64,000 nucleotides of DNA from Lachnospiraceae bacterium. Lineage in GTDB: Bacteria > Bacillota > Clostridia > Lachnospirales > Lachnospiraceae. The stretch is from the NCBI GenBank assembly GCA_017453065.1, contig JAFTKW010000005.1, forward strand, positions 35,304 to 99,303. The letters are read 5' to 3'. The notes beneath the pieces are model-generated. The model saw only the letters and a list, made by a program, of their open reading frames with translations, had not been told where the DNA came from and searched no databases. Below are positions 8,239-15,970 of this stretch, in pieces. How positions within the stretch are numbered: the first letter of the stretch is position 1; each line of letters starts with the position of its first letter. Position numbers and translations under genes: made by a program.

Positions 8239-10092
8239 ATGGAAAAGTTTGTTGTTAATATTATCCATCGTCCAGAGATGGTACCAGAATATGCTGAAAA
8301 AGTAACCGGACATGGAAAAGAAGAAAATATCGGAAGAAAAGCACTTCTTACAGAGTCTTTAGACATTTTTAAATTCCAGCAGGAAACTGCTCACAAAAAT
8401 GGTCTCAAGACTACCATTCAGATGACTTATGCAAGTTTGTTCAACGATGAAGCAGTAGCACTTGCAAAAGAGCATCATGAAAAATATGGCGATGAAATTG
8501 CACTTTCTCTGTTGGGACTTCCTTGTACAGAGTTCCGTGAGAAATACAAAACCAAAGATTTCTGTATCTGGATGTTCTCCATGGAGGACAAGAAATCTAT
8601 CGTGGATGACGTATTTGGTAAATTCCATGACATCTTTGGATTCTATCCAGAATCCACTGGTTCCTACTATATGGATGCAGAATTGATCAACTACATCAAA
8701 GAGACCTATCCAAGCGTGAAATGTGCAGTTGCTACTTGCTGGGAGGAAGGCCCTAAGGCTTACCACACCTGTAACAACTCTTGGTACACCTTTATGGATG
8801 GTGGCCCATGGAACCCATGGATTCCATCCAAAGCTAACGTACATGCACCAGCTGCAAACGAGGCAGAAGATAGTGGTATCGTAGCAATCCCACACCTTTC
8901 CAGAGACTTGCTTGCATGCTACGACGGAAATGGTTCCAACTTTGGTACCCATCCACAGAACGTACTCCGCGGTATGATTTATGATACCAGCACATGGGAG
9001 TACCCATATTTGTACAACCTCATTGACCAGTATCGTCATTTGGAAAAATATAACAATGGTTATGCTTACAACATGATGTTTGTAGGACCAGGCTGGCTGA
9101 ATAAGATGGGACGTTGGGAGGCTCCATACGAACTTCTCAAGAAGTCTTATGAAGATGGCATGGCTTACTATGGACAGCTCAAGAAGGACGGCCAGTTAGA
9201 TGATATGACTATGGCTGAGTTTGCAGACTACTATCGTCAGAAAAAGACCTACACAGAGCCAGAGTGTGCTCTTTGGAGAGATATTCTTTACGGCTCTGAC
9301 AAGCAGCTTTTCTGGTACTGTGATCCTTACATGAGAGCATGTGTAAACATGGATCAGGGTGGTGCTATTGTTGACCTTCGTCCTTATGCTGCAAAGCTTG
9401 AGTGGCCAGTAGGTATCGGCACCCCACACGTAACAGATGCATCTTACCCATTCCTGATTCAGGAAAAATATCGTGCAGGTTACTTCACACACTATGCTGG
9501 TGAAGGTACTGTTCGCAGTGCAAAACTGACTTACAATGGTGAAGAAGTAGATCTTTGCCTGTGTAGAACTAGCGCCGCATTCTCTGAAGAAGTGATGGAA
9601 GAGGGCAAAAAGAAACGTATTCTGACACTGAAACCAGTAGATATCGAATTCGCTGACTTGACAGTGAAACTTCAGACTAGAGTAATCTTTGCAGAAGGCA
9701 GCTCTGATATCCAGATTGAAAGAACAATCCTTGAGATGAGCGATCCAAATGCAAAAGTAGAAATTAACGAGTACATTGTAGCATGCTATGGTACTACCGA
9801 ATACTCTGAGGATATGACTTCTCTTACACTTGGATGTGTGAAGGGTCAGGAGCAGGAGACTATTAGCTATGAATATAAATGTAGAGATGCTCAGATTGCT
9901 GGTGCAGACAGCGTATATGCTATTGTACCACCAATCAAGACCAGAGTAACCATGACAGCTAGCAGCCAGGAGGCCACAGGTTATGTCAAAGAGGGATATG
10001 CATTCTCCCCAATGTTTACATTAGGTTACACCAAGTCTCTATCTGATAAGGAGGTATTTTCAACATGGCTCAAGCTACAAAGGGAAAATTAA
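8239..10092 (+). CDS. Unrecognised 617-residue cytoplasmic protein in the galactan-type operon (possible glycan-active enzyme)
   Basis: No signal peptide or membrane segment is visible, so it should be cytoplasmic. The N-terminal 300 or so residues alternate strand- and helix-like stretches reminiscent of polysaccharide-deacetylase or GH57/GH38-type barrels: TTIQMTYASLFND, then YGDEIALSLLG, FYPESTGSYYMDAELINYI, GPWNPWIPSK, IPHLSRDLLACYDG. The C-terminal part (from about residue 430) is strand-rich, like an accessory beta-sandwich. From memory it resembles Bacteroidetes proteins catalogued as DUF3863/DUF3864; I cannot verify this. It lies between the permeases and a GH53 galactanase, where Bacillus gan operons encode the GH42 beta-galactosidase. 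A role in splitting imported galacto-oligosaccharides is inference. GAGGAAAA precedes ATG 8239. Confidence 0.75.
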   Translation: MEKFVVNIIHRPEMVPEYAEKVTGHGKEENIGRKALLTESLDIFKFQQETAHKNGLKTTIQMTYASLFNDEAVALAKEHHEKYGDEIALSLLGLPCTEFREKYKTKDFCIWMFSMEDKKSIVDDVFGKFHDIFGFYPESTGSYYMDAELINYIKETYPSVKCAVATCWEEGPKAYHTCNNSWYTFMDGGPWNPWIPSKANVHAPAANEAEDSGIVAIPHLSRDLLACYDGNGSNFGTHPQNVLRGMIYDTSTWEYPYLYNLIDQYRHLEKYNNGYAYNMMFVGPGWLNKMGRWEAPYELLKKSYEDGMAYYGQLKKDGQLDDMTMAEFADYYRQKKTYTEPECALWRDILYGSDKQLFWYCDPYMRACVNMDQGGAIVDLRPYAAKLEWPVGIGTPHVTDASYPFLIQEKYRAGYFTHYAGEGTVRSAKLTYNGEEVDLCLCRTSAAFSEEVMEEGKKKRILTLKPVDIEFADLTVKLQTRVIFAEGSSDIQIERTILEMSDPNAKVEINEYIVACYGTTEYSEDMTSLTLGCVKGQEQETISYEYKCRDAQIAGADSVYAIVPPIKTRVTMTASSQEATGYVKEGYAFSPMFTLGYTKSLSDKEVFSTWLKLQREN

Positions 10093-10280
10093 ATTTTAGA
10101 TGTCCTTCCTGCTTTATGAGAGATTTGGACATTGATATGTTTTTTGACAAAGAAAAGGGCGAATATTACTGCCTTCGTTGCCAGTATACAGGCACAGAAA
10201 AAGATGTACTTGAAAAGAACGAAATGGCTCGTTTCCGTTATCGTGCTATGAGTAAAAGATTTGAAAGCTTTGACCTCTAA
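10065..10280 (+). CDS. Small zinc-ribbon protein (71 aa), translationally coupled
   Basis: A 71-residue protein with two CxxC knuckles (FRCPSCFM near residue 11 and YYCLRCQYTG near residue 34), so it probably binds one zinc ion. It overlaps the end of the 617-residue gene by 28 bases in another frame. A strong AAGGAGG around 10048-10054 lies inside that gene, 10-12 bases before ATG 10065, so this is a real gene and is coupled to it. The rest is charged and helical (KDVLEKNEMARFRYRAMSKR). Function is unknown; similar small ribbon proteins are common in Lachnospiraceae. Confidence 0.8.
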   Translation: MAQATKGKLNFRCPSCFMRDLDIDMFFDKEKGEYYCLRCQYTGTEKDVLEKNEMARFRYRAMSKRFESFDL

Positions 10281-10307
10281 GGTCAATAAGCCCTAGGACG
10301 GAGTAAT

Positions 10308-11414
10308 ATGAAAGATTTTATTAAAGGTATGGATATTTCTACCTTGCTTGAGGTAGAAAAGTGCGGCGGCAAATTTTTTGACCACGGCAAGGAGGGGGAT
10401 GTCCTTGACATCCTTAAGTCCTACGGCGTCAATGCGGTGCGTTTGCGTCTTTGGAATGATCCTTATACAGCAGATGGAAGGCCTTATGGGGCAGGAACCA
10501 ACGACCTGCCAACCACTATTGCACTGGCAAAGAGAGCTTTGGACAAGGGTATGGACTTTTTGCTGGATTTCCACTACAGCGACTTCTGGACAGACCCAGG
10601 AAAGCAGTTTATTCCAAAAGCGTGGAAAGGCTATAGCGTAGAACAGCTGGAACAGGCAATGTATGATTTTACCAAGATTGTACTGGAAAAGCTTAGGAGC
10701 GAGGGAGTATTCCCAACCATGGTACAGGTAGGAAACGAACTCTCCAATGGTATGCTTTGGCCTTACGGTCAAGTGCCAGAGTACGACAATCTTGCAAAGT
10801 TTGTCAGTGCTGGTATTAGGGGCGTGCGCAGCGTAGACAAAGAGATTCCTATCATGATTCATTTGGACAACGGTGGAAACAATGAACTTTATCGCAGATG
10901 GTTCGATGAATACATAAAGAGAGGAGAGGACTTCCAAGTGATTGGTCTGTCTTACTATCCTTTCTGGCATGGAAGCCTTAAGAGTCTTCAGGACAATATG
11001 CATGACATTGCTCTTCGATATGGAAAAGAGTTGATTGTAGCAGAGGTTTCTATGGGATATACCATGGAAGATTATGCAGAATATGAGAAACTATCTCCAT
11101 CCGAGCGTAAAGGATATGCAACCAGACAGGCTCTTATCGAAAAGATTGAATATCCTATGACCAAGCAGGGACAGTGCGATTTCATGGAAGATTTCCTGAA
11201 TCGAGTAAAGAGTGTTCCAAATGGGCTTGGCAAAGGATTCTATTATTGGGAGCCAGCATGGATTCCTGTACCAGGAAGCGGCTGGGCGACTCCTGAATCA
11301 CTTGAGTATATACAGGACAAAGGCCCTTGTGGAAATGAATGGGCCAATCAGGCATTGTTTGACTATGACGGTCATGCGTTGCCAGCCTTAGAAGTGATTC
11401 GCGATTTTAAATAA
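10308..11414 (+). CDS. ganB: GH53 arabinogalactan endo-beta-1,4-galactanase (intracellular form)
   Basis: A 368-residue glycoside hydrolase family 53 enzyme, which cleaves beta-1,4-galactan backbones such as pectic type I arabinogalactan side chains. Family hallmarks are FIKGMDISTLLEVE at the N terminus, VNAVRLRLWNDPY, DFHYSDFWTDPGKQ, the acid/base Glu144 in VQVGNELSNGMLWP and the nucleophile Glu246 in LIVAEVSMGYT. The C-terminal part contains GFYYWEPAWIPV. There is no signal peptide: the catalytic domain starts at residue 5 and the start has a ribosome site (GGACGGAG). The enzyme should therefore act on oligosaccharides brought in by the ABC transporter of the same operon, unlike secreted Bacillus GanB. 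Confidence 0.93.
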   Translation: MKDFIKGMDISTLLEVEKCGGKFFDHGKEGDVLDILKSYGVNAVRLRLWNDPYTADGRPYGAGTNDLPTTIALAKRALDKGMDFLLDFHYSDFWTDPGKQFIPKAWKGYSVEQLEQAMYDFTKIVLEKLRSEGVFPTMVQVGNELSNGMLWPYGQVPEYDNLAKFVSAGIRGVRSVDKEIPIMIHLDNGGNNELYRRWFDEYIKRGEDFQVIGLSYYPFWHGSLKSLQDNMHDIALRYGKELIVAEVSMGYTMEDYAEYEKLSPSERKGYATRQALIEKIEYPMTKQGQCDFMEDFLNRVKSVPNGLGKGFYYWEPAWIPVPGSGWATPESLEYIQDKGPCGNEWANQALFDYDGHALPALEVIRDFK

Positions 11415-11494
11415 GTTTTGAATGGGATTGCACTTAGAGAATCCAAAAGGAAACAGAAGTAATTGACATTACTTATAAAGAGAGGTACTAAGCG

Positions 11495-11529
11495 AAAGAA
11501 CGTAGACTCTATGAGAGACTACGTTCTTT
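11495..11529. terminator. Terminator between convergent GH53 and LacI genes
   Basis: A perfect 11-bp stem AAAGAACGTAG (11495-11505) / CTACGTTCTTT (11519-11529), followed by a T-rich run on the + strand. The right arm and loop encode the last codons and stop of the LacI gene on the minus strand, so the element is shared. Confidence 0.8.
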
Positions 11530-12516
11530 TGCTTTTGCTGTAGATTTGCGATTAATAAATTGAGCTCTAAGTGTAGTGCGGCTGATAGATACTTTGTTGA
11601 GCAAGGAATTCAAAGTATAGTAGCCACTTTTGCCAAGTTCAGTTCTATCCTGTCTGACCGTTGTCAGAGGAGGAGTGAGATGGGAAGAAATTGGCAGATC
11701 ATCGAATCCGATGACACTGATATCTTCTGGTACCTTGAAACCGCGGTTCTGACATTCAGCGATAACACCCATGGCAATCAAGTCGTTACCGCACATGATG
11801 GCGGTAGCACCTTCGGACAAAAATCCTGGCACATGGTATTTGGCACTGTCTGCCACATAGAAACCATAGGCAAGCAGGGAGTCTGGAGTTTCCAAACCAT
11901 GCTCATGCATACAGTTTACAAAGGCTTCCTGTCTTTGGTCAGACACCAAGGAGTTTAAGGAACCATTCAAGAAGGCAATCTTTTTGTGGCCAAGTGCAAC
12001 CAAGTGCTCTACACCATATTCGATGCCCTCGAAGTTGTCTGTGCCTACGGCACCTACAAGTGGATTGTGTTTAATATAGTTGTCAAAAAGTACGGTAGGG
12101 ATCTTGGTTGTGCTAAGCTGAGAGAGCCAGTCGTCATGTAGGGCAAAGCCTACCAGAAAGGCACCAGAGTAGCCATTTTTTAACATATATGTATCGTATT
12201 TCTCATTTGCCTGAAAGGCTGGAGTGACTGGTTGAATTACAACCTCCCAATTGTCCCTAAATGCAGCCTGTTTGAATCCAAGGATAATTTCGTAACCAAA
12301 CTGGTTGGCGGTTTCGTAATCCATGTTTTCTATAAAAAGAACCAATTTCTTGTGTTCCTGCTTTTGCATCTTCTTGGTTTTGTAACCCATTTCTACGGCA
12401 GTATCTAAAACTACCTGTCTGAGTTCTTCACTGATGTCGGGTGCTCCGTTGAGTCCTTTGGATACGGTACTCACAGATATTCCCAATTTGTTTGCAATGT
12501 CTTTGATGGTTGCCAT
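11509..12516 (-). CDS. LacI-family transcriptional regulator of the maltodextrin operon
   Basis: A 335-residue LacI/GalR regulator. The DNA-binding head is MATIKDIANKLGISVSTVSK followed by GLNGAPDISEELRQVVLDTAVEMGYK, and the effector domain starts near KLVLFIENMD, with GYDD-like VIGFDDLPISS near the C terminus. The ribosome site GAGGAAGAC stands directly before the start. It is divergent from malQ and the maltose-type operon, so it most likely controls that operon, as MalR does in other Firmicutes. Its own promoter (minus strand, 12598-12626) has a half-site related to the palindrome at 12817 close by, which suggests autoregulation. Effector unknown; maltose or maltodextrins are expected. Confidence 0.93.
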   Translation of the reverse strand: MATIKDIANKLGISVSTVSKGLNGAPDISEELRQVVLDTAVEMGYKTKKMQKQEHKKLVLFIENMDYETANQFGYEIILGFKQAAFRDNWEVVIQPVTPAFQANEKYDTYMLKNGYSGAFLVGFALHDDWLSQLSTTKIPTVLFDNYIKHNPLVGAVGTDNFEGIEYGVEHLVALGHKKIAFLNGSLNSLVSDQRQEAFVNCMHEHGLETPDSLLAYGFYVADSAKYHVPGFLSEGATAIMCGNDLIAMGVIAECQNRGFKVPEDISVIGFDDLPISSHLTPPLTTVRQDRTELGKSGYYTLNSLLNKVSISRTTLRAQFINRKSTAKAKERSLS

Positions 12517-12597
12517 GTCTTCCTCTTTTCCCTCAAAATAAGCGTATCCAGACGATTGTCAAAAGATACGCTAATCCCTCGAAAATTCACTAAAAAT

Positions 12598-12626
12598 AGT
12601 ATAAAATGAATTCCCGAATGATGCAA
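12598..12626 (-). promoter_or_regulatory. Promoter of the second LacI gene (minus strand)
   Basis: On the minus strand, TTGCAT (complement of 12621-12626) and TATACT (complement of 12598-12603) are spaced by exactly 17 bases. A TCGAAAATTCA element near 12577 lies at the expected start region. Confidence 0.65.
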
Positions 12627-12699
12627 GAACATATTGAAAAAGTGCTGAAATACTAAAAAAGAACGAAAACATATGGTTTGGTGAAAGTGTACAAAAAAG

Positions 12700-12707
12700 T
12701 TGCGCAA
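12700..12707. promoter_or_regulatory. TTGCGCAA octamer in the malQ/LacI divergent region
   Basis: The same perfect octamer found at the galactan-type operon (2958, 4220, 4352). Its presence here suggests that the first LacI protein may also bind in front of the maltodextrin operon. Confidence 0.4.
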
Positions 12708-12752
12708 AAAATATTAAAAACGTTGAAAGTGAAGATAAAACAGTGCAAATGG

Positions 12753-12781
12753 TTGACAAAGTGCGCATAAAAATGTTAAAA
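12753..12781 (+). promoter_or_regulatory. Candidate promoter of malQ operon
   Basis: A perfect TTGACA at 12753-12758; the best -10 at 17-base spacing is a poor TTAAAA (12776-12781). It could need an activator or have a different -10. Confidence 0.4.
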
Positions 12782-12816
12782 CATAAGCAGATACGAAAGT
12801 TTACGAAAATTTTGTA

Positions 12817-12829
12817 TCGAAAGTTTCGA
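12817..12829. promoter_or_regulatory. Candidate MalR-type operator, perfect palindrome
   Basis: TCGAAA-G-TTTCGA is a perfect 13-base inverted repeat; a degenerate relative, ACGAAAGTTTACGA, lies at 12793-12806. The layout resembles LacI-family operators and it lies between the candidate promoter and malQ. The divergently encoded LacI protein is the likely ligand. Confidence 0.55.
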
Positions 12830-12924
12830 AGCAAAATAAGCAGCGAACATTGAAGAAACAAAGCATCCAAGCGTTTTAAATGCGAAGGAACAGTTTTTCG
12901 AGATGTTTAGAAAGGACGGACAAA

Positions 12925-14415
12925 GTGTCTGAGAAGAGCTTCATGAGAGGTGCTGGAATATTACTTTCAGTAACCAGTTTACCATCTGAATACGGAATTG
13001 GAACATTGGGCGATGAAGCATACAACTTTGTAGACCTACTGGTAGACCTCAGACAGAGATATTGGCAGGTGCTTCCACTTGGACCTACAAGTTTTGGCGA
13101 TAGCCCATACCAATCTTTTTCCGCATTCGCTGGCAACCCTTATCTCATTGATTTGAACGATTTGATTCGTGACCAGTTGTTGACTAAAGCAGAGGTTCGA
13201 GAGTTCAACTGGGGAAGTGATGACCAGGATATAGATTACGCAGTGATTTTTGAAAACCGTTTCCGCGTACTGCAGCAGGCATTTGAAAGATTTGATGTAA
13301 AAGCCACACAGTTTGAAGCCTTCTGTCAGGAACAGAAAGAATGGTTAGATGATTATTCTTTTTTCATGGCGTTGAAAACGTTTTCTGACAACAAGGAATG
13401 GCTCCTCTGGGAACCAGGCCTTAGAGATAGAGAGCCAAAGACCATGGACGAGTATCGTCAGAAACTTTCCAAAGAGATTTCTTTCTGGAAGTTCTGTCAA
13501 TATAAATTCTTCGAACAGTGGAATAGATTACACAGATATGCCAACAGCAGAGGCATTCAAATCATTGGAGATATTCCTTTGTACTTGGCGCTGGATAGTG
13601 CAGATGTTTGGGCCAACAGAGAAGACTTCTTGTTAGGAGCTGACGGAAGACCAAATGTTGTTGCAGGATGTCCACCAGATGCTTTTTCCGATTTGGGACA
13701 GAAATGGGGCAACCCAATTTACAACTGGGCCAAGATGGAAAAAGAAGATTTCCCTTGGTGGCGCAAGCGCATGATTGCCAATGCAAAATTGTACGATGTT
13801 ATTCGTATAGACCACTTTATCGGCGTAGTGAAATACTATAGCATCCCAGCTGGTGATGAAGATGCCAGAGGTGGTAAATGGAACAAGGGACCAGGCAAGA
13901 AACTGACAGATGCCATTGAGGCGTCTGTAGGAAGCAGCAAGGTGATTGCTGAAGACTTGGGTGTTTCCGTTCCGGGTGTAAAGAAACTCATGCAAAAAAC
14001 AGGCTGGCCTGGCATGAAGATTTTACTTTTTGCATTTGATGGCAATACTGCCCATGAGTACTTACCTCACAACTATACAGATACTAACATTGCTGTATAC
14101 GCTGGAACTCATGACAATGATACTATTGTAGGTTACTTCAGAGATCGCACAGAATATGAATTGGCATTTTTGTACGAATATCTGGATATCAATAGTAAGG
14201 ACGAAATCCCTGATGCCATCATCAGGCTGGCTTACTCCTCCATTGCAGATATCGTAATTATGCAGATGCAGGATATTTTGCACTTGGGCAATGAAGCCCG
14301 CATGAACCTTCCATCCACCATTGGAACCAACTGGAGATGGAGATACACCAAAGACGGTTTGTCCGAGGAGCGCAGAACTTGGCTTAGAACCATGGCGACT
14401 ATCTATCGCAGATAG
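12925..14415 (+). CDS. malQ: 4-alpha-glucanotransferase (amylomaltase), GH77
   Basis: A protein of about 496 residues that transfers alpha-1,4-glucan segments between maltodextrins in the cytoplasm. It shows GAGILLSVTSLPSEYGIGTLG near the start and the family sections RYWQVLPLGPTSFGDSPYQS, IIGDIPLYLALDSADVW (nucleophile region further on in VIRIDHFIG), KVIAEDLGV with the catalytic Glu, and TGWPGMKIL and YAGTHDNDT. The compact, about 500-residue bacterial/plastid form fits. I placed the start at GTG 12925, which has AAGGACGGA 4-5 bases upstream; ATG 12880 lacks a site, and ATG 12943 is also possible. It heads an operon with a maltose-type importer and an alpha-amylase. Confidence 0.93.
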   Translation: MSEKSFMRGAGILLSVTSLPSEYGIGTLGDEAYNFVDLLVDLRQRYWQVLPLGPTSFGDSPYQSFSAFAGNPYLIDLNDLIRDQLLTKAEVREFNWGSDDQDIDYAVIFENRFRVLQQAFERFDVKATQFEAFCQEQKEWLDDYSFFMALKTFSDNKEWLLWEPGLRDREPKTMDEYRQKLSKEISFWKFCQYKFFEQWNRLHRYANSRGIQIIGDIPLYLALDSADVWANREDFLLGADGRPNVVAGCPPDAFSDLGQKWGNPIYNWAKMEKEDFPWWRKRMIANAKLYDVIRIDHFIGVVKYYSIPAGDEDARGGKWNKGPGKKLTDAIEASVGSSKVIAEDLGVSVPGVKKLMQKTGWPGMKILLFAFDGNTAHEYLPHNYTDTNIAVYAGTHDNDTIVGYFRDRTEYELAFLYEYLDINSKDEIPDAIIRLAYSSIADIVIMQMQDILHLGNEARMNLPSTIGTNWRWRYTKDGLSEERRTWLRTMATIYRR

Positions 14416-14535
14416 AAGGCTGACCGAAAAAACTGGGGCTAGGACCTAAAACAATTAACGGTATGAAGTCCGAAAGGATTTTATATAAAAGAACCTATAA
14501 TGAAAAAGGGTAAAACAAAAAAAGGAGAATTAGTT

Positions 14536-15840
14536 ATGAAAAAGAAACTCGTAGCATTACTTATGGCAGTTGCCATGGTAGCAACAGTTGTTGGTTGCGG
14601 AAGCACACCAACAGACACACCTTCTACAGGCGAAAGCAAAGTAGAAGACAGCAAAGTTGAAGAAAACAAAGAAGACGGCAAAGAAGAAGTTGAAGTAAGA
14701 ACAGTAGACCTTCTTGTTTGGTCTCCATCTGAAGACCAGGCTGATGACAAGGGTAACTGGTTGCAGACAATGTGTGAGCAGTTCGACGAAGCTCATCCAG
14801 AATGGGAAATCAACTTCACATACGGCGTATGTGCAGAAGGCGATGCTAAGTCCACAGTAACTCAGGATATCGAAGCAGCAGCTGACGTTTACATGTTCGC
14901 TAACGACAACGTAAATGATCTTCTTGCAGCTGGCGCAATCGCTAGACTTGGTGGTTCTACACTTGACTATGTAAACGAAAACATTCCTGCATCTTTGGTT
15001 AACTCTGTAACTGTTAACGATGCTGTATATGGAATTCCTTTCACATCTAACACATGGTTCATGTACTACAACAAGAGCATCTTCACAGAAGAAGACGTTA
15101 AGAACCTTGAAACAATGCTTGCAAAAGGCAAAGTTGCATTCCCTCTTAACAACTCTTGGTATTTCGCTTCCTTCTATGCAGGAAACGGATGTACATTGTT
15201 TGGTAACGGTACAGATGAAGCAGCTGGCATCCAGTTCGGCGGCGAAAATGCTGTAGAAGTTACAAACTACCTTATCGACCTTGTTAAGAATCCTAACTTC
15301 GTTCACGATGTAAACGGTGCAGGTATGGCTGGTCTTAAAGACGGTTCTATCGGTGCTATCTTCTCCGGTAACTGGGATTATCAGAACGTAGTAGACGCTA
15401 TCGGTGCTGAAAACGTAGGCGCTTGCCAGCTTCCTACTTACACACTTAACGGTGTTGAGAAACAGCTTAAAGCATTCGCTGGTTCTAAAGCAATCGGTGT
15501 TAACCCTAACTGCCCAGATCAGGATGTAGCTATCGCTCTTGCAGCATGGCTTGGTGGACAGGAAGGTCAGCAGCTTCACTTTGAACTTCGTGGAACAATT
15601 CCAGCAAACACAACAGTTGCAGCTTCTGATGCGGTTAAGAACAACGTTGTAGCTACAGCAGAATCTTCTACAATCGCTAACACATCTATCATGCAGCCAA
15701 TCGTTGGTGCTATGGGTAACTACTGGTCCCCAGCTACAAGCATGGCTGACGCTATCTTCTCTGGCGAAGTTACACATGACAACGCAGCTGAAAAGACAGC
15801 AGCTATGAACGATGCTATGAACGGCAGCGTAGTTGAATAA
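14536..15840 (+). CDS. Maltodextrin ABC transporter substrate-binding lipoprotein, MalE-like
   Basis: A 434-residue family-1 solute-binding protein. The signal peptide ends ATVVGC, with Cys21 as lipidation site, followed by an acidic Ser/Glu/Lys-rich linker. The binding domain begins RTVDLLVWSPSEDQ and contains DVYMFANDNVNDL, FMYYNKSIFTEEDVKNL and GAIFSGNWDYQNVVDAIG. It is clearly a paralogue of the protein encoded at 4411. ATG 14536 has AAAGGAGAA at good spacing; an ATG 12 codons earlier does not. Its place between malQ and an alpha-amylase indicates maltose or maltodextrin binding. Codon use suggests very high expression, and a strong hairpin follows. Confidence 0.92.
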   Translation: MKKKLVALLMAVAMVATVVGCGSTPTDTPSTGESKVEDSKVEENKEDGKEEVEVRTVDLLVWSPSEDQADDKGNWLQTMCEQFDEAHPEWEINFTYGVCAEGDAKSTVTQDIEAAADVYMFANDNVNDLLAAGAIARLGGSTLDYVNENIPASLVNSVTVNDAVYGIPFTSNTWFMYYNKSIFTEEDVKNLETMLAKGKVAFPLNNSWYFASFYAGNGCTLFGNGTDEAAGIQFGGENAVEVTNYLIDLVKNPNFVHDVNGAGMAGLKDGSIGAIFSGNWDYQNVVDAIGAENVGACQLPTYTLNGVEKQLKAFAGSKAIGVNPNCPDQDVAIALAAWLGGQEGQQLHFELRGTIPANTTVAASDAVKNNVVATAESSTIANTSIMQPIVGAMGNYWSPATSMADAIFSGEVTHDNAAEKTAAMNDAMNGSVVE

Positions 15841-15875
15841 TCTAGACTTTTTTAGTAAAGAATAATACAATGAAA

Positions 15876-15911
15876 GTATGTTCCGGTGGCTTTAGGGCCA
15901 CTGGAGCATAC
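15876..15911 (+). terminator. Strong hairpin (attenuator) after the malE-like gene
   Basis: A fully paired 15-bp stem (15876-15890 with 15897-15911, two G-U pairs) and 6-base loop, followed by ATTTTATG. It has the same position as the hairpin at 5793, between binding-protein and permease genes. Confidence 0.7.
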
Positions 15912-15970
15912 ATTTTATGTAGGGAATTAACATAACCCTAGTAAGCCTTTGGTAAAGGAGGATATCGCAA

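Noticed and set aside
14557-15870. 437-codon open frame antisense to the second binding-protein gene
   Set aside because: Cys- and Val-rich shadow frame caused by strong codon bias of the real gene on the other strand.
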